NCBI GenBank assembly: GCA_937928085.1
Contig: CALFVU010000007.1
Coordinates: forward strand, 1-64,000
DNA length: 64,000 bases
DNA from: an uncultured bacterium
GTDB taxonomy: Bacteria > Spirochaetota > Leptospiria > Leptospirales > Leptonemataceae
Reading direction: 5' to 3'
Part shown: positions 37,195-46,962 of the stretch, piece after piece
Layout: every line of letters starts with the position of its first letter
How positions within the stretch are numbered: position 1 is the first letter of the stretch
Position numbers and translations under genes: made by a program
Notes under the pieces: generated by a model
Database searches by the model: none
What the model saw: only the letters and a program-made list of their open reading frames with translations
What the model was told of the DNA's origin: nothing

Positions 37195-37680
37195 GTGTTA
37201 CCTAATCATGCCATAGTAGGAATTATTATGGGTAGTAAATCTGATCTACCCGTTATGATAGAATCTGCAGATATTTTAAAAGAATTTACAATTCCTTTTG
37301 AAATAAAGATCGTTTCAGCACACCGAACTCCAGAATGGATGTTCGAATATGCAAAAAATGCAGAAGCCAGAGGAATCGAAGTGATTCTTGCTGGTGCAGG
37401 TGGAGCTGCTCATTTGCCAGGTATGACAGCCTCTTTAACTACTTTACCAGTAATTGGGATTCCAATTGAATCCAGTACCTTAAAAGGACTAGATTCTTTA
37501 CTCTCGATAGTTCAAATGCCAAATGGAATTCCTGTTGCTACTGTAGCGATTGGAGGAGCAAAAAATGCAGCTATATTGGCTGTACGCATTTTATCTCTCA
37601 AATATCCCATATTAAAAGATAAATTAAAAGAATTTTATAAAAATTTAAGAGATTCTGTATTAGAAAGTAATGTTTTTTAA
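37195..37680 (+). CDS. purE: N5-carboxyaminoimidazole ribonucleotide mutase
   Basis: 161 residues from GTG 37195. Class I PurE converts N5-CAIR to [17 protein letters not shown] is the phosphate-binding start, [17 protein letters not shown] contains the catalytic His, and [20 protein letters not shown] is the central loop. [22 protein letters not shown] matches class I. The 3' end overlaps purK by 11 bases, and the pair function together. Confidence 0.96.
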   Translation: MLPNHAIVGIIMGSKSDLPVMIESADILKEFTIPFEIKIVSAHRTPEWMFEYAKNAEARGIEVILAGAGGAAHLPGMTASLTTLPVIGIPIESSTLKGLDSLLSIVQMPNGIPVATVAIGGAKNAAILAVRILSLKYPILKDKLKEFYKNLRDSVLESNVF

Positions 37681-38851
37681 TTATACTATCGGAATCATAG
37701 GTGGCGGGCAATTAGGAAAAATGCTCGCAATAGAAGCTTTTAAAAAAGGATTAAAAGTTGCTGTTTTAGATCCAGACGAAAACGCCCCCGCTTTAGAAAT
37801 TTCTCATTTTAAAATCGTATCTGATTTTTTCAATAAAACTGCTATAGAAAAATTGATCAAAATATCTAACGTAATTACATATGAATTCGAAAATGTAGAA
37901 GCAGACTTATTAAACTATTACCGAAATTTTTCGAATATACATCCAAATCCAGAAATTTTAAAAATTGCAAAAAATAGAATCTTAGAAAAACAACTAGCTC
38001 AAAAATTTGGAATAACTATTCCCTCTATATTTCCCATTTATAGCATAAAAAACAATCCAGAAGAAATCAAAAATATATATCAGAAATTAAAACAAACAGA
38101 CAAAAATTGGATTATAAAAAAATCAGAAGGAGGATATGATGGAAAATATCAAATATCATTTATACAAAACGAATCTTTTGAAAATTTTTATAAATTATTA
38201 CAAAATTTTTTTCATGCTTCGGAAAATCCTGTAGAAGTCATTATAGAAGAGAAAATTGATTTTGATTTCGAATTCAGTATTATCGCTTGTGGCTATAAAA
38301 ATTCGAATCAAGAGATTGAAGTAAAATTTTACAAACCTTTTCTTAATATTCATAAAAACGGTATTCTTAGAAAAACATTTTCCTTTCTTGATTTTGAACT
38401 AAACGTAAGTTCTCTACAAGAAAAAATTAAAAATATAATTCAAGAATATAATTATATCGGTATTTTAACATTAGAGTTTTTTTTCAAAAATAATATCATA
38501 TATTTTAACGAAATGGCACCCCGAGTACATAATTCCGGACACCTTTCCATAGAAGGATACAATTATTCTCAATTTGAACAACACATTCGAGCTATAACGA
38601 ATTTTCCTATTTTAGAACCAGAATTAAAAACCAATGCTGGAATGCTAAATTTGATTTCTTATAATAACTTAGAAACAAATCCAGCACTACTTCAAGAAAT
38701 TTTGAAAATTAAAAATTGTTATTTTCATTACTACGGTAAAAAAGAACCAAAACAAAATCGGAAAATGGGACATATTAGTTTACTCAATAATGATAAAGAG
38801 CAATTGATTCAAACTATAAATTTTTTAGAAAAAAAAATTTATGATTTTTAA
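37670..38851 (+). CDS. purK: N5-carboxyaminoimidazole ribonucleotide synthetase
   Basis: A 393-residue ATP-grasp enzyme that makes N5-CAIR from AIR, bicarbonate and [20 protein letters not shown] is the N-terminal Rossmann loop, and [14 protein letters not shown] follows. [18 protein letters not shown] is the ATP-binding loop, and [19 protein letters not shown]-type text is the PurK signature. ATG 37670 lies within the purE end, so translation is coupled. Confidence 0.96.
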   Translation: MFFNYTIGIIGGGQLGKMLAIEAFKKGLKVAVLDPDENAPALEISHFKIVSDFFNKTAIEKLIKISNVITYEFENVEADLLNYYRNFSNIHPNPEILKIAKNRILEKQLAQKFGITIPSIFPIYSIKNNPEEIKNIYQKLKQTDKNWIIKKSEGGYDGKYQISFIQNESFENFYKLLQNFFHASENPVEVIIEEKIDFDFEFSIIACGYKNSNQEIEVKFYKPFLNIHKNGILRKTFSFLDFELNVSSLQEKIKNIIQEYNYIGILTLEFFFKNNIIYFNEMAPRVHNSGHLSIEGYNYSQFEQHIRAITNFPILEPELKTNAGMLNLISYNNLETNPALLQEILKIKNCYFHYYGKKEPKQNRKMGHISLLNNDKEQLIQTINFLEKKIYDF

Positions 38852-38871
38852 ATCGAATCTGTGATTTTTTA

Positions 38872-38898
38872 TAATGGATTTCAAAAAATTTCCGATAG
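38872..38898 (+). promoter_or_regulatory. Sigma-28 type promoter of fliD
   Basis: TAATGGAT (38872-38879), 11 bases, then TCCGATAG (38891-38898). Compared with TAAAGTTT-N11-GCCGATAA the -35 matches 5 of 8 and the -10 matches 6 of 8, with exact spacing. Transcription would begin about 13 bases before the fliD ATG at 38917, just upstream of AAGGAA. Confidence 0.58.
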
Positions 38899-38916
38899 AA
38901 AGAATAAGGAAAATAT

Positions 38917-40944
38917 ATGCCAGCTCCTTACGTAATGCCCAATGCCTCTGGAATGGATACCAACTCTATCATTCAAAAACTTATAGAGGTAGAACGAATT
39001 CCATTAAAAAGATTACAAGAAGATAACAAAAGAAACGAAATACGTATACAAGCCTGGGAAGAACTTAGAGTAAAAACAAAAAAACTTTCCGATATAAGTA
39101 GAGATTTGTATTCTTTTACAGGGCCTTTCGCAGAAAAAAAATTATTTTCAAGTGATGAAAAATCAATCACCGGAACTGTATCTCCTAATATAAAAGAAGT
39201 GAATCATAAAATTCAAGTGTTACAATTAGCAAAAAAGCACAGAATCCGTTCTAGAGAAATTAACACAAACGAAGAAATTCCACCGGGTAAATTTAGCATT
39301 CTAATTGGAAATAAAGAAATAGAATTCGATTTTAAAGGAGGAAATGTAAATTCTTTAGAAAAACTATTAAAAGAAAAATCAATGAATGAATACGATGTTT
39401 TTTTAGTTAACGTAGATTCTAATAAAAACTTAATTGTTTTAAGTTCAAAAATTTTCGGAACTAAAGGAAAATTAGAATTTAAAGATCCAGATAAAATATT
39501 ACAGTATATAGGAATTATAGGACAAAAAGGAAAAAAGCAAGAAGTCCAACAAGAAATAGAATTTGAAAGCAAAGACGTTCTACCATCAGATACATTAGAA
39601 ATCACAAGTAAAATCATCAAAATAAAAGAGGAAGTTAATCATATTGTTTATCTTTTTCCAATTCAAGAAAAAATTACAAAAGTTTCCTTTACAATCAATC
39701 ACCAAATTAAAGAAAATGAATTGCCAAAGAACAGAGAAAAAGAAAAAATTTATGTGGGACCTGAGATAAAAAATAAAATAGAAAATATAGAACTTTTAGC
39801 ACCTAATATTGAAATAGAAAAAATTTTTGATTCTTCAGAACTATATTTAGAAAAAAAAACTGTTCTAGGAACAATTCAAATTAACTACGAAATCCTAGGT
39901 ACACCAAAAACTAAAATCATACCTATTGAAAAAAATCAAAATTCTTATCAATTTGAACTAAAAGATTTTTTCGTAGAAGAACCTATTACTATACAATCAA
40001 TAGAAATCAAAAAAAACTTTAAAGAAAATTTAGAATTTTCTGATTTGATAATTAAAAAAATAGAAGAAAAAGAAATTGTATTCGAACCTCTACATATAAT
40101 AGAAGAAGCACAAGATGCAAAGTTACTAGTAAATGGTGTTCCCATAGAAAGACATACTAATCAAAATATCACAGATATTATTCAAGGTGTATCGTTGAAT
40201 TTACACAATACGACTAATCAAGAAGTAGAGTTAAAAATTGAGTTTGATTATCAAAAAATTTTAGAAAAAATACGCGAATGGGTTAAATCTTACAACGAAT
40301 TGATGACCTTTATAAAAGATAATGATAAATTCGATAGAGATCTAAATTTGCAATTACTTAGATCTACAAATCCAAACGAAAACATAGAAGATGGTTTTCG
40401 CAAGTTAGAAGATTCGAGTGGTATTTTTGCAGGTGATCCTTTAGTAAGAAGAATGGTTAGTATTTTAAATTTGATTGTTAGTAGTTCTTATCAAACGAAA
40501 ACCAAATCACCTATACGATCATTGGCAGATATTGGAATAACAACTGGTAAGATCGGTAGCAGTTGGCAAGATATAAAAAAGGGACTTTTGATTTTAGAAG
40601 AAGAAAAACTTCAAGAATCGTTAAAAAATTATCCCGACTCAGTAAAAGAACTTTTTGCAACTGATAAAAACGAAGATTTGATTATTGACGATGGTGTTGC
40701 TTTTAAAACAAATCAAGAGCTTTCGGATTATATCAAAGCTTCGGGTGGAATGATTTCTTCTCGTATTGATTTACTAAAAGAAAAAATAAAAGACAATAAA
40801 AAAATTATCCTTAATAAAGAACTATCTTTAGGAAGAAAAGAAGAAATACTAAAGCAGAAATTTGGAAGAATGGAAAGTGCAATTCAAAATAGTAAATCGA
40901 TGAATAAATTTTTACAAAACAAATTTGGAATAAAAGACGAATAA
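38917..40944 (+). CDS. fliD: Flagellar hook-associated protein 2 / filament cap (FliD)
   Basis: 675 residues, longer than most. The N-terminus MPNASGMDTNSIIQKLIEVE and RLQEDNKRNEIRIQAWEEL is the FliD helix, and FSSDEKSITGTVSP follows. Near the C-terminus ADIGITTGK, then LILEEEKLQESLKNYPDSVKELF and a final coiled coil (KLGRKEEILKQKF-type text), match the family. The central variable region (about 150-420) is large. FliD caps the filament and promotes flagellin folding. AAGGAA precedes the ATG. Confidence 0.93.
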   Translation: MPAPYVMPNASGMDTNSIIQKLIEVERIPLKRLQEDNKRNEIRIQAWEELRVKTKKLSDISRDLYSFTGPFAEKKLFSSDEKSITGTVSPNIKEVNHKIQVLQLAKKHRIRSREINTNEEIPPGKFSILIGNKEIEFDFKGGNVNSLEKLLKEKSMNEYDVFLVNVDSNKNLIVLSSKIFGTKGKLEFKDPDKILQYIGIIGQKGKKQEVQQEIEFESKDVLPSDTLEITSKIIKIKEEVNHIVYLFPIQEKITKVSFTINHQIKENELPKNREKEKIYVGPEIKNKIENIELLAPNIEIEKIFDSSELYLEKKTVLGTIQINYEILGTPKTKIIPIEKNQNSYQFELKDFFVEEPITIQSIEIKKNFKENLEFSDLIIKKIEEKEIVFEPLHIIEEAQDAKLLVNGVPIERHTNQNITDIIQGVSLNLHNTTNQEVELKIEFDYQKILEKIREWVKSYNELMTFIKDNDKFDRDLNLQLLRSTNPNENIEDGFRKLEDSSGIFAGDPLVRRMVSILNLIVSSSYQTKTKSPIRSLADIGITTGKIGSSWQDIKKGLLILEEEKLQESLKNYPDSVKELFATDKNEDLIIDDGVAFKTNQELSDYIKASGGMISSRIDLLKEKIKDNKKIILNKELSLGRKEEILKQKFGRMESAIQNSKSMNKFLQNKFGIKDE

Positions 40945-40962
40945 TAAAAAAAGGACTAAAAA

Positions 40963-41949
40963 ATGAAGCTTTATATTAATGACTATGAAATTCAATACAA
41001 ATTGGAAAACGAAAATAGTTTACAGGATGTTTATTATTACTTAGAAAAAGAAGTTCGGAAATTCAATCAATACATTATAGACTACAAGTACGATTTAGAA
41101 CATAACCTAACATTTAGTTCCCTGAAAGAAATTCCTATAAATTTAGTAAAAAATTTTTATGTCTATACAGGAGACATTAAAGAATTATTTTATTTTAGCT
41201 TTCGTTCAATTTATGAATATATTGACGAAATAGGTTCTTATTGTTTCGAAAACGACAAGATTGATGCAAAAACTCTACAAGATTTAAAAGAAGGTATTAA
41301 TCATATAGAAGAATTTATAAAAATCATTAAAGAATATTTTGGAAAAAATTTTGAAAATATTACCATCAACTTACCAGAAGGTACAGAAAAAAATTTTAGT
41401 CAAAGCTATGAAAATTTGATTACGGTTATTCAAAACCTAAACGAAAAAAATTATTTAGAATTAAGAGAAGAAATTTTATCTGAACTTAGAGTTTTTAGAA
41501 TTTTTACAGAAAAAAATATATTTTCTATTTTATCAGAACTTATAGACGACAAAGAAAGTTTAGATATTATTGACGAATTTTATAACAAAATCAAAACTTT
41601 AAATGAAACATTATCAAATATTAATATTTCTATACAAACAGGAAAAGAAAATCAAGGATTAGAATTACTTCTTGACATACTAAAAGATCTGGATGTTTAC
41701 ATTACTTTATTAATTTCTATTGTAGAAAAGCATAAGACGAAATTAAATGAATTTTATAAAGAAATTAAAGAATGTTTTTTTAATATTATTAAAAAATTAC
41801 AATCAATTGAAAAAGCATTTTATAATAACGATTTTATTGAAATTGGTGATTTATTGGAATATGAGCTTTCTGAAGATTTTATTGCATTAAAAAATTACAT
41901 TTCTGAACTTAAAAAAATATTGATAGGTTTCTCTTATCAAAAAATTTAA
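40963..41949 (+). CDS. Helical protein in the fliS position
   Basis: 328 residues, no signal, almost entirely helical and acidic. It lies 18 bases after fliD (AAGGA before ATG), where many bacteria carry the flagellin chaperone gene fliS. It is too long for FliS (about 130 residues) and shows no FliS motif that I can recognise. Internal text such as LNEKNYLELREEILSELRVF and NNDFIEIGDLLEYELSEDF hints at two related helical halves. The most likely role is in flagellar export or control, by position only. Confidence 0.5.
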   Translation: MKLYINDYEIQYKLENENSLQDVYYYLEKEVRKFNQYIIDYKYDLEHNLTFSSLKEIPINLVKNFYVYTGDIKELFYFSFRSIYEYIDEIGSYCFENDKIDAKTLQDLKEGINHIEEFIKIIKEYFGKNFENITINLPEGTEKNFSQSYENLITVIQNLNEKNYLELREEILSELRVFRIFTEKNIFSILSELIDDKESLDIIDEFYNKIKTLNETLSNINISIQTGKENQGLELLLDILKDLDVYITLLISIVEKHKTKLNEFYKEIKECFFNIIKKLQSIEKAFYNNDFIEIGDLLEYELSEDFIALKNYISELKKILIGFSYQKI

Positions 41950-41953
41950 AAAT

Positions 41954-42946
41954 GTGTCTTTACTTGATGTAGGTATATTATTAAAAATATTTTATAAAAA
42001 TCCATTAAATTATATTCCTCTATTAGATTTTAATCAAAAAGAAGAAAGTTATATCGTGGGTTTTTTATCCAGATATAAAGTTTTGCAGTTTTCTGCAGAT
42101 AAATCTAGACTAGAAGAAAAATTTGTTCAAATTCCAGATTTTCTTATAGATAAAAAAATTCAACCTTTGTTTATTAATGAATTTTTTCAGAAAGCACCTA
42201 TCCCAGTATACAATCTTTTTGCAAAATATATAGAAAATTGGGAAAAAGATAAAATCAACTATTATTTAAAAAATTATTTATATGCAGAATTTTATAGCAT
42301 AACTACAAAAAATGATGAAAATTTAGACTCTAAATTACATCACTATCATACAATTGAAAGTATACTTTCTTCGATTCCTTTTCCTTTATTTGCTATTTCG
42401 TGTAATGGAATTTCTATTTTTTATAATCAATTTTTTATTGATGATATTTTAGAAAAAGGACCTTTTAAAAAAACTTTAGGACTAGCAGAAGCCTTTTTTA
42501 AAGAAGTAGTTGAAAGAGCCATTGCAGAAAATATTAAAAAAAACCTGGATATCGATAACATATGGATTTATATTCAGGAAATCGAAAAACAAATTTTAAT
42601 TTCAACCTTAATGAACGAAAACGAAGTTGTAGGTTATTTAATCATTTTTTTAAAATATCCTTTCTTGGAACAAAAAAAAGAAAATCAAATAAACCCTTTA
42701 ATCGCCTTCGTTGAAAGCTATTTAAAACAAAACTTAAGCTACGTAGATATAATAGAAAAAATAGAAAAAGAAATGATTCAAGAATTTTTAAAGAAAAATT
42801 CTAATAATATTTCATTAACAGCTGAATTTTTAAAAATTAATCGAACAACATTACAAAACAAGATAAAAAGACTAAATATAAATCTCCACAAAACCAACGA
42901 TGAAACCAACATTAAAAAAAAGAAAAAAAAAGAAATAACTGAATAA
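41954..42946 (+). CDS. Fis-type HTH protein with sensor-like region
   Basis: 330 residues from GTG 41954. The N-terminal two thirds have no AAA+ motif. Residues about 130-240 (ESILSSIPFPLFAISCNGIS and on) resemble a PAS fold. The C-terminal part, EFLKKNSNNISLTAEFLKIN followed by RTTLQNKIKRLNI, is the Fis-type DNA-binding helix-turn-helix of NtrC-like regulators. A lysine-rich tail follows. It thus looks like an enhancer-binding protein without its ATPase, a form that can act as a nucleoid or repressor-type regulator. Directly downstream of fliD and its partner, so a flagellar regulator is plausible. Confidence 0.62.
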   Translation: MSLLDVGILLKIFYKNPLNYIPLLDFNQKEESYIVGFLSRYKVLQFSADKSRLEEKFVQIPDFLIDKKIQPLFINEFFQKAPIPVYNLFAKYIENWEKDKINYYLKNYLYAEFYSITTKNDENLDSKLHHYHTIESILSSIPFPLFAISCNGISIFYNQFFIDDILEKGPFKKTLGLAEAFFKEVVERAIAENIKKNLDIDNIWIYIQEIEKQILISTLMNENEVVGYLIIFLKYPFLEQKKENQINPLIAFVESYLKQNLSYVDIIEKIEKEMIQEFLKKNSNNISLTAEFLKINRTTLQNKIKRLNINLHKTNDETNIKKKKKKEITE

Positions 42947-42948
42947 TT

Positions 42949-43022
42949 TGGAGCGGGTGAAGGGACTCGAACCCTCTCAAAAAGCTTGGAAGGCTTTTGT
43001 GCTACCGTTACACCACACCCGC
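42949..43022 (-). tRNA. tRNA-Gly (TCC anticodon)
   Basis: On the minus strand a complete cloverleaf of 71 bases plus encoded CCA. Acceptor GCGGGTG (43016-43022) pairs with the 3' arm at 42953-42959. The anticodon loop CTTCCAA gives TCC, and the T-loop GGTTCGAGTCC is canonical. The CCA end (42949-42951) lies two bases from the stop of the HTH gene on the other strand. Confidence 0.96.
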
Positions 43023-43761
43023 AGAATCCATAACCAGAAAATTCATTTTGTTAAGTCAGTCAACTTTTTTTAATATAAATTTATATAAAATAACTTTAAA
43101 CAAAAAACTGATTTAGGGAATGATTTGTTACGTAAAAAATTTTCAATTGAAAAATAAAACTTTATTTTTTTGTAAATGTAAACTTATTGAGAAAATCCAA
43201 TTATGTCATTTGTTGATAACTTCTTAAATTCATTTTACTAATCTTTCTAAATTTTCAAAAACAATTTTTACATAAATGACTTAGAAATTAAATTTTAGAA
43301 ATTCAAAACACATTTTCATCTTTTAGAAGAACATTAATTTCTAATTTTTTGATCTGTTCAATCAAAAAGATAAATGGTATCTTCAAATTATAGTCATAAA
43401 AAAATTTATTGTATAGAAAAACTAAAAAGCAACTTATATTGAAAAATTAAATCAAAATCAATTTTCATTCCTTTTTAATTTTATTGTATAAATAAAACAT
43501 ATTCATTTATTAGATAAGCTTCGAGATAAAATTTTTTTTCACTTCCTGAAGTTTTGATAAACGAAGATAAAACCTCAATATTAGAATTTTAGAAATAGAA
43601 ATAAATACCTAACTATAATTTCCCAAAATTCAAAACTTTAGTCTATAATCTATTTAGATGATTTTTGTATTTTAAAATTTAAATTAAAAAATGAACCCAC
43701 AATGCTAAGTTTCAAAAAAATTTCTTTTCTTTTTGTCTTATATAAAAAAAAAAATAAAAAT
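43023..43761. other. Long AT-rich gap
   Basis: About 740 bases with no supported gene. TATAAT at 43644-43649 could be a -10 box for the lipoprotein at 43762, but no good -35 precedes it. A short open stretch on the minus strand near 43315-43385 reads like the C-terminal end of a protein but has no start, and is most likely decayed. No GC-rich RNA is seen. Confidence 0.45.
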
Positions 43762-44637
43762 ATGCATCAAAAAGAACTTTTATTTGTATTTTTTTATTTT
43801 CTTTTTATTTATTGCAAAAATAATATTGGATTTTCAGAACCAACGTTTATTTATGATGGTTATCCATTAAATGTTCCAGAAGAAAATACTAAGCTTTACG
43901 TTAGCATAATACCATATAAAAATTTTATTGAACTTAGTCACGATTATACATCACTTTTTGAATACTTATCAAAAAAAATAAATAAAAAAATCTCATATTT
44001 ACCGGTAGATGAATATTATAAAATTTATTTTCTCTTAGAAACAAAAAAAATACAAATAGCAATGATAGATCCATATTTTTTTCTTAAAAAGAAATTAGAT
44101 AAAACATATAAAATTATCATAAAGCCCATTTATAAAGATATCCCATACAATTCTTCACTTATAGTTGCGAGAAACGATAACCCCATAAAAATTTTAGACA
44201 CAAATTTGATAGAGAAGTATTCTATTTCATTAGATAATTTAGAATCATTTTTTGGGTATATTTTACTTATGAAATATTTAGAGAACAGTAATTCTAATAT
44301 AAATAAATTTAATAAAATTTTTTTATCATCAAACTTTGAAAATACAGTACAAAGTGTACTTTCTGGAAATACAGATATTGGATGTATTGACTTAATTACT
44401 TATAATAAATATAAAAATAAAGGTATTGGTTTAAAAGTGATATATCAGTCAGAAAGTTATGAACATTTTCCAATAGTAATAGACTCTCAACTCGATAGTG
44501 ATCTCCAAAAAGCTTTAATACAAGCCTTTTTAGAAATCAATATAAAAAATCAAAAAGAATTACTTTTAAAAATTGACGAAAATCTAATTGGTTTTACATC
44601 AACAGATATAAATGAATATAAAAACTACCTTGAATGA
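43762..44637 (+). CDS. PhnD-like substrate-binding lipoprotein
   Basis: About 291 residues from ATG 43762, which gives a lipoprotein signal [18 protein letters not shown] (Cys18). An upstream in-frame ATG at 43702 would add an AT-biased leader. The mature part is a periplasmic-binding fold of the phosphate/phosphonate type: [20 protein letters not shown], then [29 protein letters not shown], and [16 protein letters not shown]. No ABC permease or ATPase is adjacent. Instead it is followed after 10 bases by a chemoreceptor, which suggests that it presents a ligand to that receptor. Confidence 0.8.
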   Translation: MHQKELLFVFFYFLFIYCKNNIGFSEPTFIYDGYPLNVPEENTKLYVSIIPYKNFIELSHDYTSLFEYLSKKINKKISYLPVDEYYKIYFLLETKKIQIAMIDPYFFLKKKLDKTYKIIIKPIYKDIPYNSSLIVARNDNPIKILDTNLIEKYSISLDNLESFFGYILLMKYLENSNSNINKFNKIFLSSNFENTVQSVLSGNTDIGCIDLITYNKYKNKGIGLKVIYQSESYEHFPIVIDSQLDSDLQKALIQAFLEINIKNQKELLLKIDENLIGFTSTDINEYKNYLE

Positions 44638-44647
44638 GGTTTTGCTT

Positions 44648-46348
44648 ATGACTAATAAAAAGTATTCGTTAAAATATTTTTGGGAATTATTTTTAAGTTT
44701 ACCTGTTTCTATAACTAAAAAATTTGTTATATTAGTATCATTTTTAGAATTCGGTGCCTTAGTAACAACAGGCATATTTATAATTATTTATTTCTATTAT
44801 ATTTTTGATCAAAATGCAAATACAAGAGCTTATGAAATTGGTAGAAGTTTAGAAAGTTTTGCTATTGAATCCCTTGTAAAAAATGACATTTCGGGTTTCC
44901 AAAAAATTATAGAAAAACTTTCACAAGATAAAAGTATACGATATATTATTTTGCAGGATAAATTCGGGCAAGCAATATCACATAGTAACATCCATTATAT
45001 TGGTTTAAAATTCAACGATAAAAACAGTGTTAGAGTTTTTTATACAACAAAAGAATTTTATCAAAACTATTATGATTCAAGGGGAATTATTTATACAAGG
45101 GAATACGCTCTCCCTTTAAATACACCTTTTGGAAAAATTGGTTATATAAGAATTGGAATGAATTACTACGAATTAGTATGGAAACCTTTACTAAATAGCT
45201 TTTATATAATTTTAATAATGATTGTTTTTTTTACTATTATAGGAATATTCATAGCAATACCAGCGTTAAAAATTTTGATTTATCCGGTGATAGCAGTTAA
45301 AGAAGCCACAGTTTCCGTAGCTTCTGGAGACTTAACAACCAATATAAAATTTAAAAACAATGATGAAATTGGAAAGATGGCACAATCTTTTAATAAAATG
45401 ATTGAATCCCAAAGAGAAATAGTTTCTTTAATTATAAAACTTACAGAAGAAATTTCTCATTCTATTTCGAATTTTACTAGTTCTACAGAGGAAGTAACTT
45501 CAGCTACCACACAAATCTCAGAAACAATTCAAAATGTAACAAAGGGCGCGATTACAGGATCAGAACATACAGTACAGGTGAACTTAAAATTAGAATCTTT
45601 TGTACGTTTATTAGAAAATGCAAAAGCACAAGCAGAAAAATCTTATACAATAGCTGAACAAACATATAATATTTCTATTCAAGGCAAAGAAACAATGAAT
45701 CTAATGAATGAAGTTATTCGAAAAATTTTTCAAGGATCTCAACAAACGTTGGAAAAAATCAATAAATTAAATGAGCTTTCAAAAAAAATAGAAAATATTA
45801 CATCTACAATCAACCACATAAGTGGCCAAATAACTCTTTTAGCTTTGAATGCTTCAATAGAAGCAGCTCGAGCTGGAGAATACGGAAAAGGTTTTGCAGT
45901 TGTTGCAGATGAAATCAGTAAATTAGCTGATCAATCAAGTAAACAATCAAAAGAGGTAAATCAAATAGTAAATCAAATTATTTCTTATACAAAACAAAGT
46001 TTAGATACAACAAAACTTCAATCCGAATTAGTTAACGAAGGATTACAAACTAATAATATGATTAATGAATTTTTCGAAAAAATTACTCTTTCTGCAAATC
46101 ATATTTCTCAAGAATCAAAAAAAATAAAGGAAATTGCAGAGAAAGAAGTAATGGAATCCAACGAAGTAGTTATCAATGTAAACGAACTAAACAAATTAAT
46201 GCAAAATATTGCCTCAAATTCTATCGAAGTTAGCAAGTCCCTTGAAGAAACATTAAAAAACATTGAAGAAATTAGTCAACAATCGCAAAAACTTAACGAC
46301 TTAGCTATAAAATTAAGAAAAATGGTAACAAATTTCAAAATTAAATAA
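44648..46348 (+). CDS. Methyl-accepting chemotaxis protein
   Basis: About 566 residues from ATG 44648 (TGAGG upstream); an earlier ATG at 44612 lies inside the previous gene. One helix near 24-48, a periplasmic region of about 130 residues, a second helix near 180-205, a HAMP domain, then the signalling coiled coil. The hairpin tip [20 protein letters not shown], then [20 protein letters not shown], is the conserved CheA/CheW contact. The short periplasmic domain fits a receptor that reads a binding protein. It ends on TAATG, overlapping the next gene. Confidence 0.95.
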   Translation: MTNKKYSLKYFWELFLSLPVSITKKFVILVSFLEFGALVTTGIFIIIYFYYIFDQNANTRAYEIGRSLESFAIESLVKNDISGFQKIIEKLSQDKSIRYIILQDKFGQAISHSNIHYIGLKFNDKNSVRVFYTTKEFYQNYYDSRGIIYTREYALPLNTPFGKIGYIRIGMNYYELVWKPLLNSFYIILIMIVFFTIIGIFIAIPALKILIYPVIAVKEATVSVASGDLTTNIKFKNNDEIGKMAQSFNKMIESQREIVSLIIKLTEEISHSISNFTSSTEEVTSATTQISETIQNVTKGAITGSEHTVQVNLKLESFVRLLENAKAQAEKSYTIAEQTYNISIQGKETMNLMNEVIRKIFQGSQQTLEKINKLNELSKKIENITSTINHISGQITLLALNASIEAARAGEYGKGFAVVADEISKLADQSSKQSKEVNQIVNQIISYTKQSLDTTKLQSELVNEGLQTNNMINEFFEKITLSANHISQESKKIKEIAEKEVMESNEVVINVNELNKLMQNIASNSIEVSKSLEETLKNIEEISQQSQKLNDLAIKLRKMVTNFKIK

Positions 46349-46962
46349 TGTCTATCGAAACTATAAACTATATTTTAGCTTCTATGATTATCGGTATCCT
46401 TCACGGAAGCATTCCTAACCATTGGATTACTTTTGTAATTCTATCACAAAAAGAAAAATGGAATCACAAAAAATTATTAATTGTTTCGATTATATCAGCC
46501 ATCCTACACAACATTAGCACTATTATATTAGGCTTTTTTGTAATTACTATCGGTAACATCATACTAAAGAACTTTATAATAATAGAAAAAACTATTCCAA
46601 CAATAATATTTATTTTTCTTGGAAATTTATTTTTAATGTCGGATAAAAAACATAAAAAAAATATATCTATAAAAGATAATCAAAATACTAAAGGGATAAT
46701 CTTTATTTTATGGATTTCAATGTTTTTTTCTCCTTGTTTAGAAATTCAAAGTATATATTTCTCAATTAGCAAAAACGAATTACACGAGCTTATTTTGATA
46801 AGTATTATATATGGATTTTTATCAACAATATCAATACTATTTTTTACAATGGTGGCAAATAAAAGTATAAAAATTTTATATTCAAAATTTATAATAAAAT
46901 ATGAAAAAAAAATAATAGGAATAACTTTTATTGTTTTAGGAATCTTTAATTTGTTTTATTGA
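46348..46962 (+). CDS. Small membrane protein, NicO/UreH-like
   Basis: 204 residues with about six membrane helices. The start LHGSIPNHWITFVILSQKEK and the later ILHNISTIILGFFV show paired His-containing helices of the kind found in NicO/RcnA and UreH-type metal transporters, though the sequence is divergent. Its ATG overlaps the chemoreceptor stop by one base, so it belongs to the same operon. Nickel, cobalt or another metal is a guess. The 3' end overlaps the converging hisS by seven bases. Confidence 0.5.
   Translation: MSIETINYILASMIIGILHGSIPNHWITFVILSQKEKWNHKKLLIVSIISAILHNISTIILGFFVITIGNIILKNFIIIEKTIPTIIFIFLGNLFLMSDKKHKKNISIKDNQNTKGIIFILWISMFFSPCLEIQSIYFSISKNELHELILISIIYGFLSTISILFFTMVANKSIKILYSKFIIKYEKKIIGITFIVLGIFNLFY

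Noticed and set aside
40963-41949. Assignment as FliS
   Set aside because: Too long and without recognisable FliS residues; only the position fits.
42949-43022. Integration-site repeat at the tRNA
   Set aside because: I found no copy of the tRNA 3' end elsewhere in the window, so no attachment site is claimed.
43315-43385. Minus-strand stretch reading like a protein C-terminus
   Set aside because: No start codon, ribosome site or family; only suggestive of decay.
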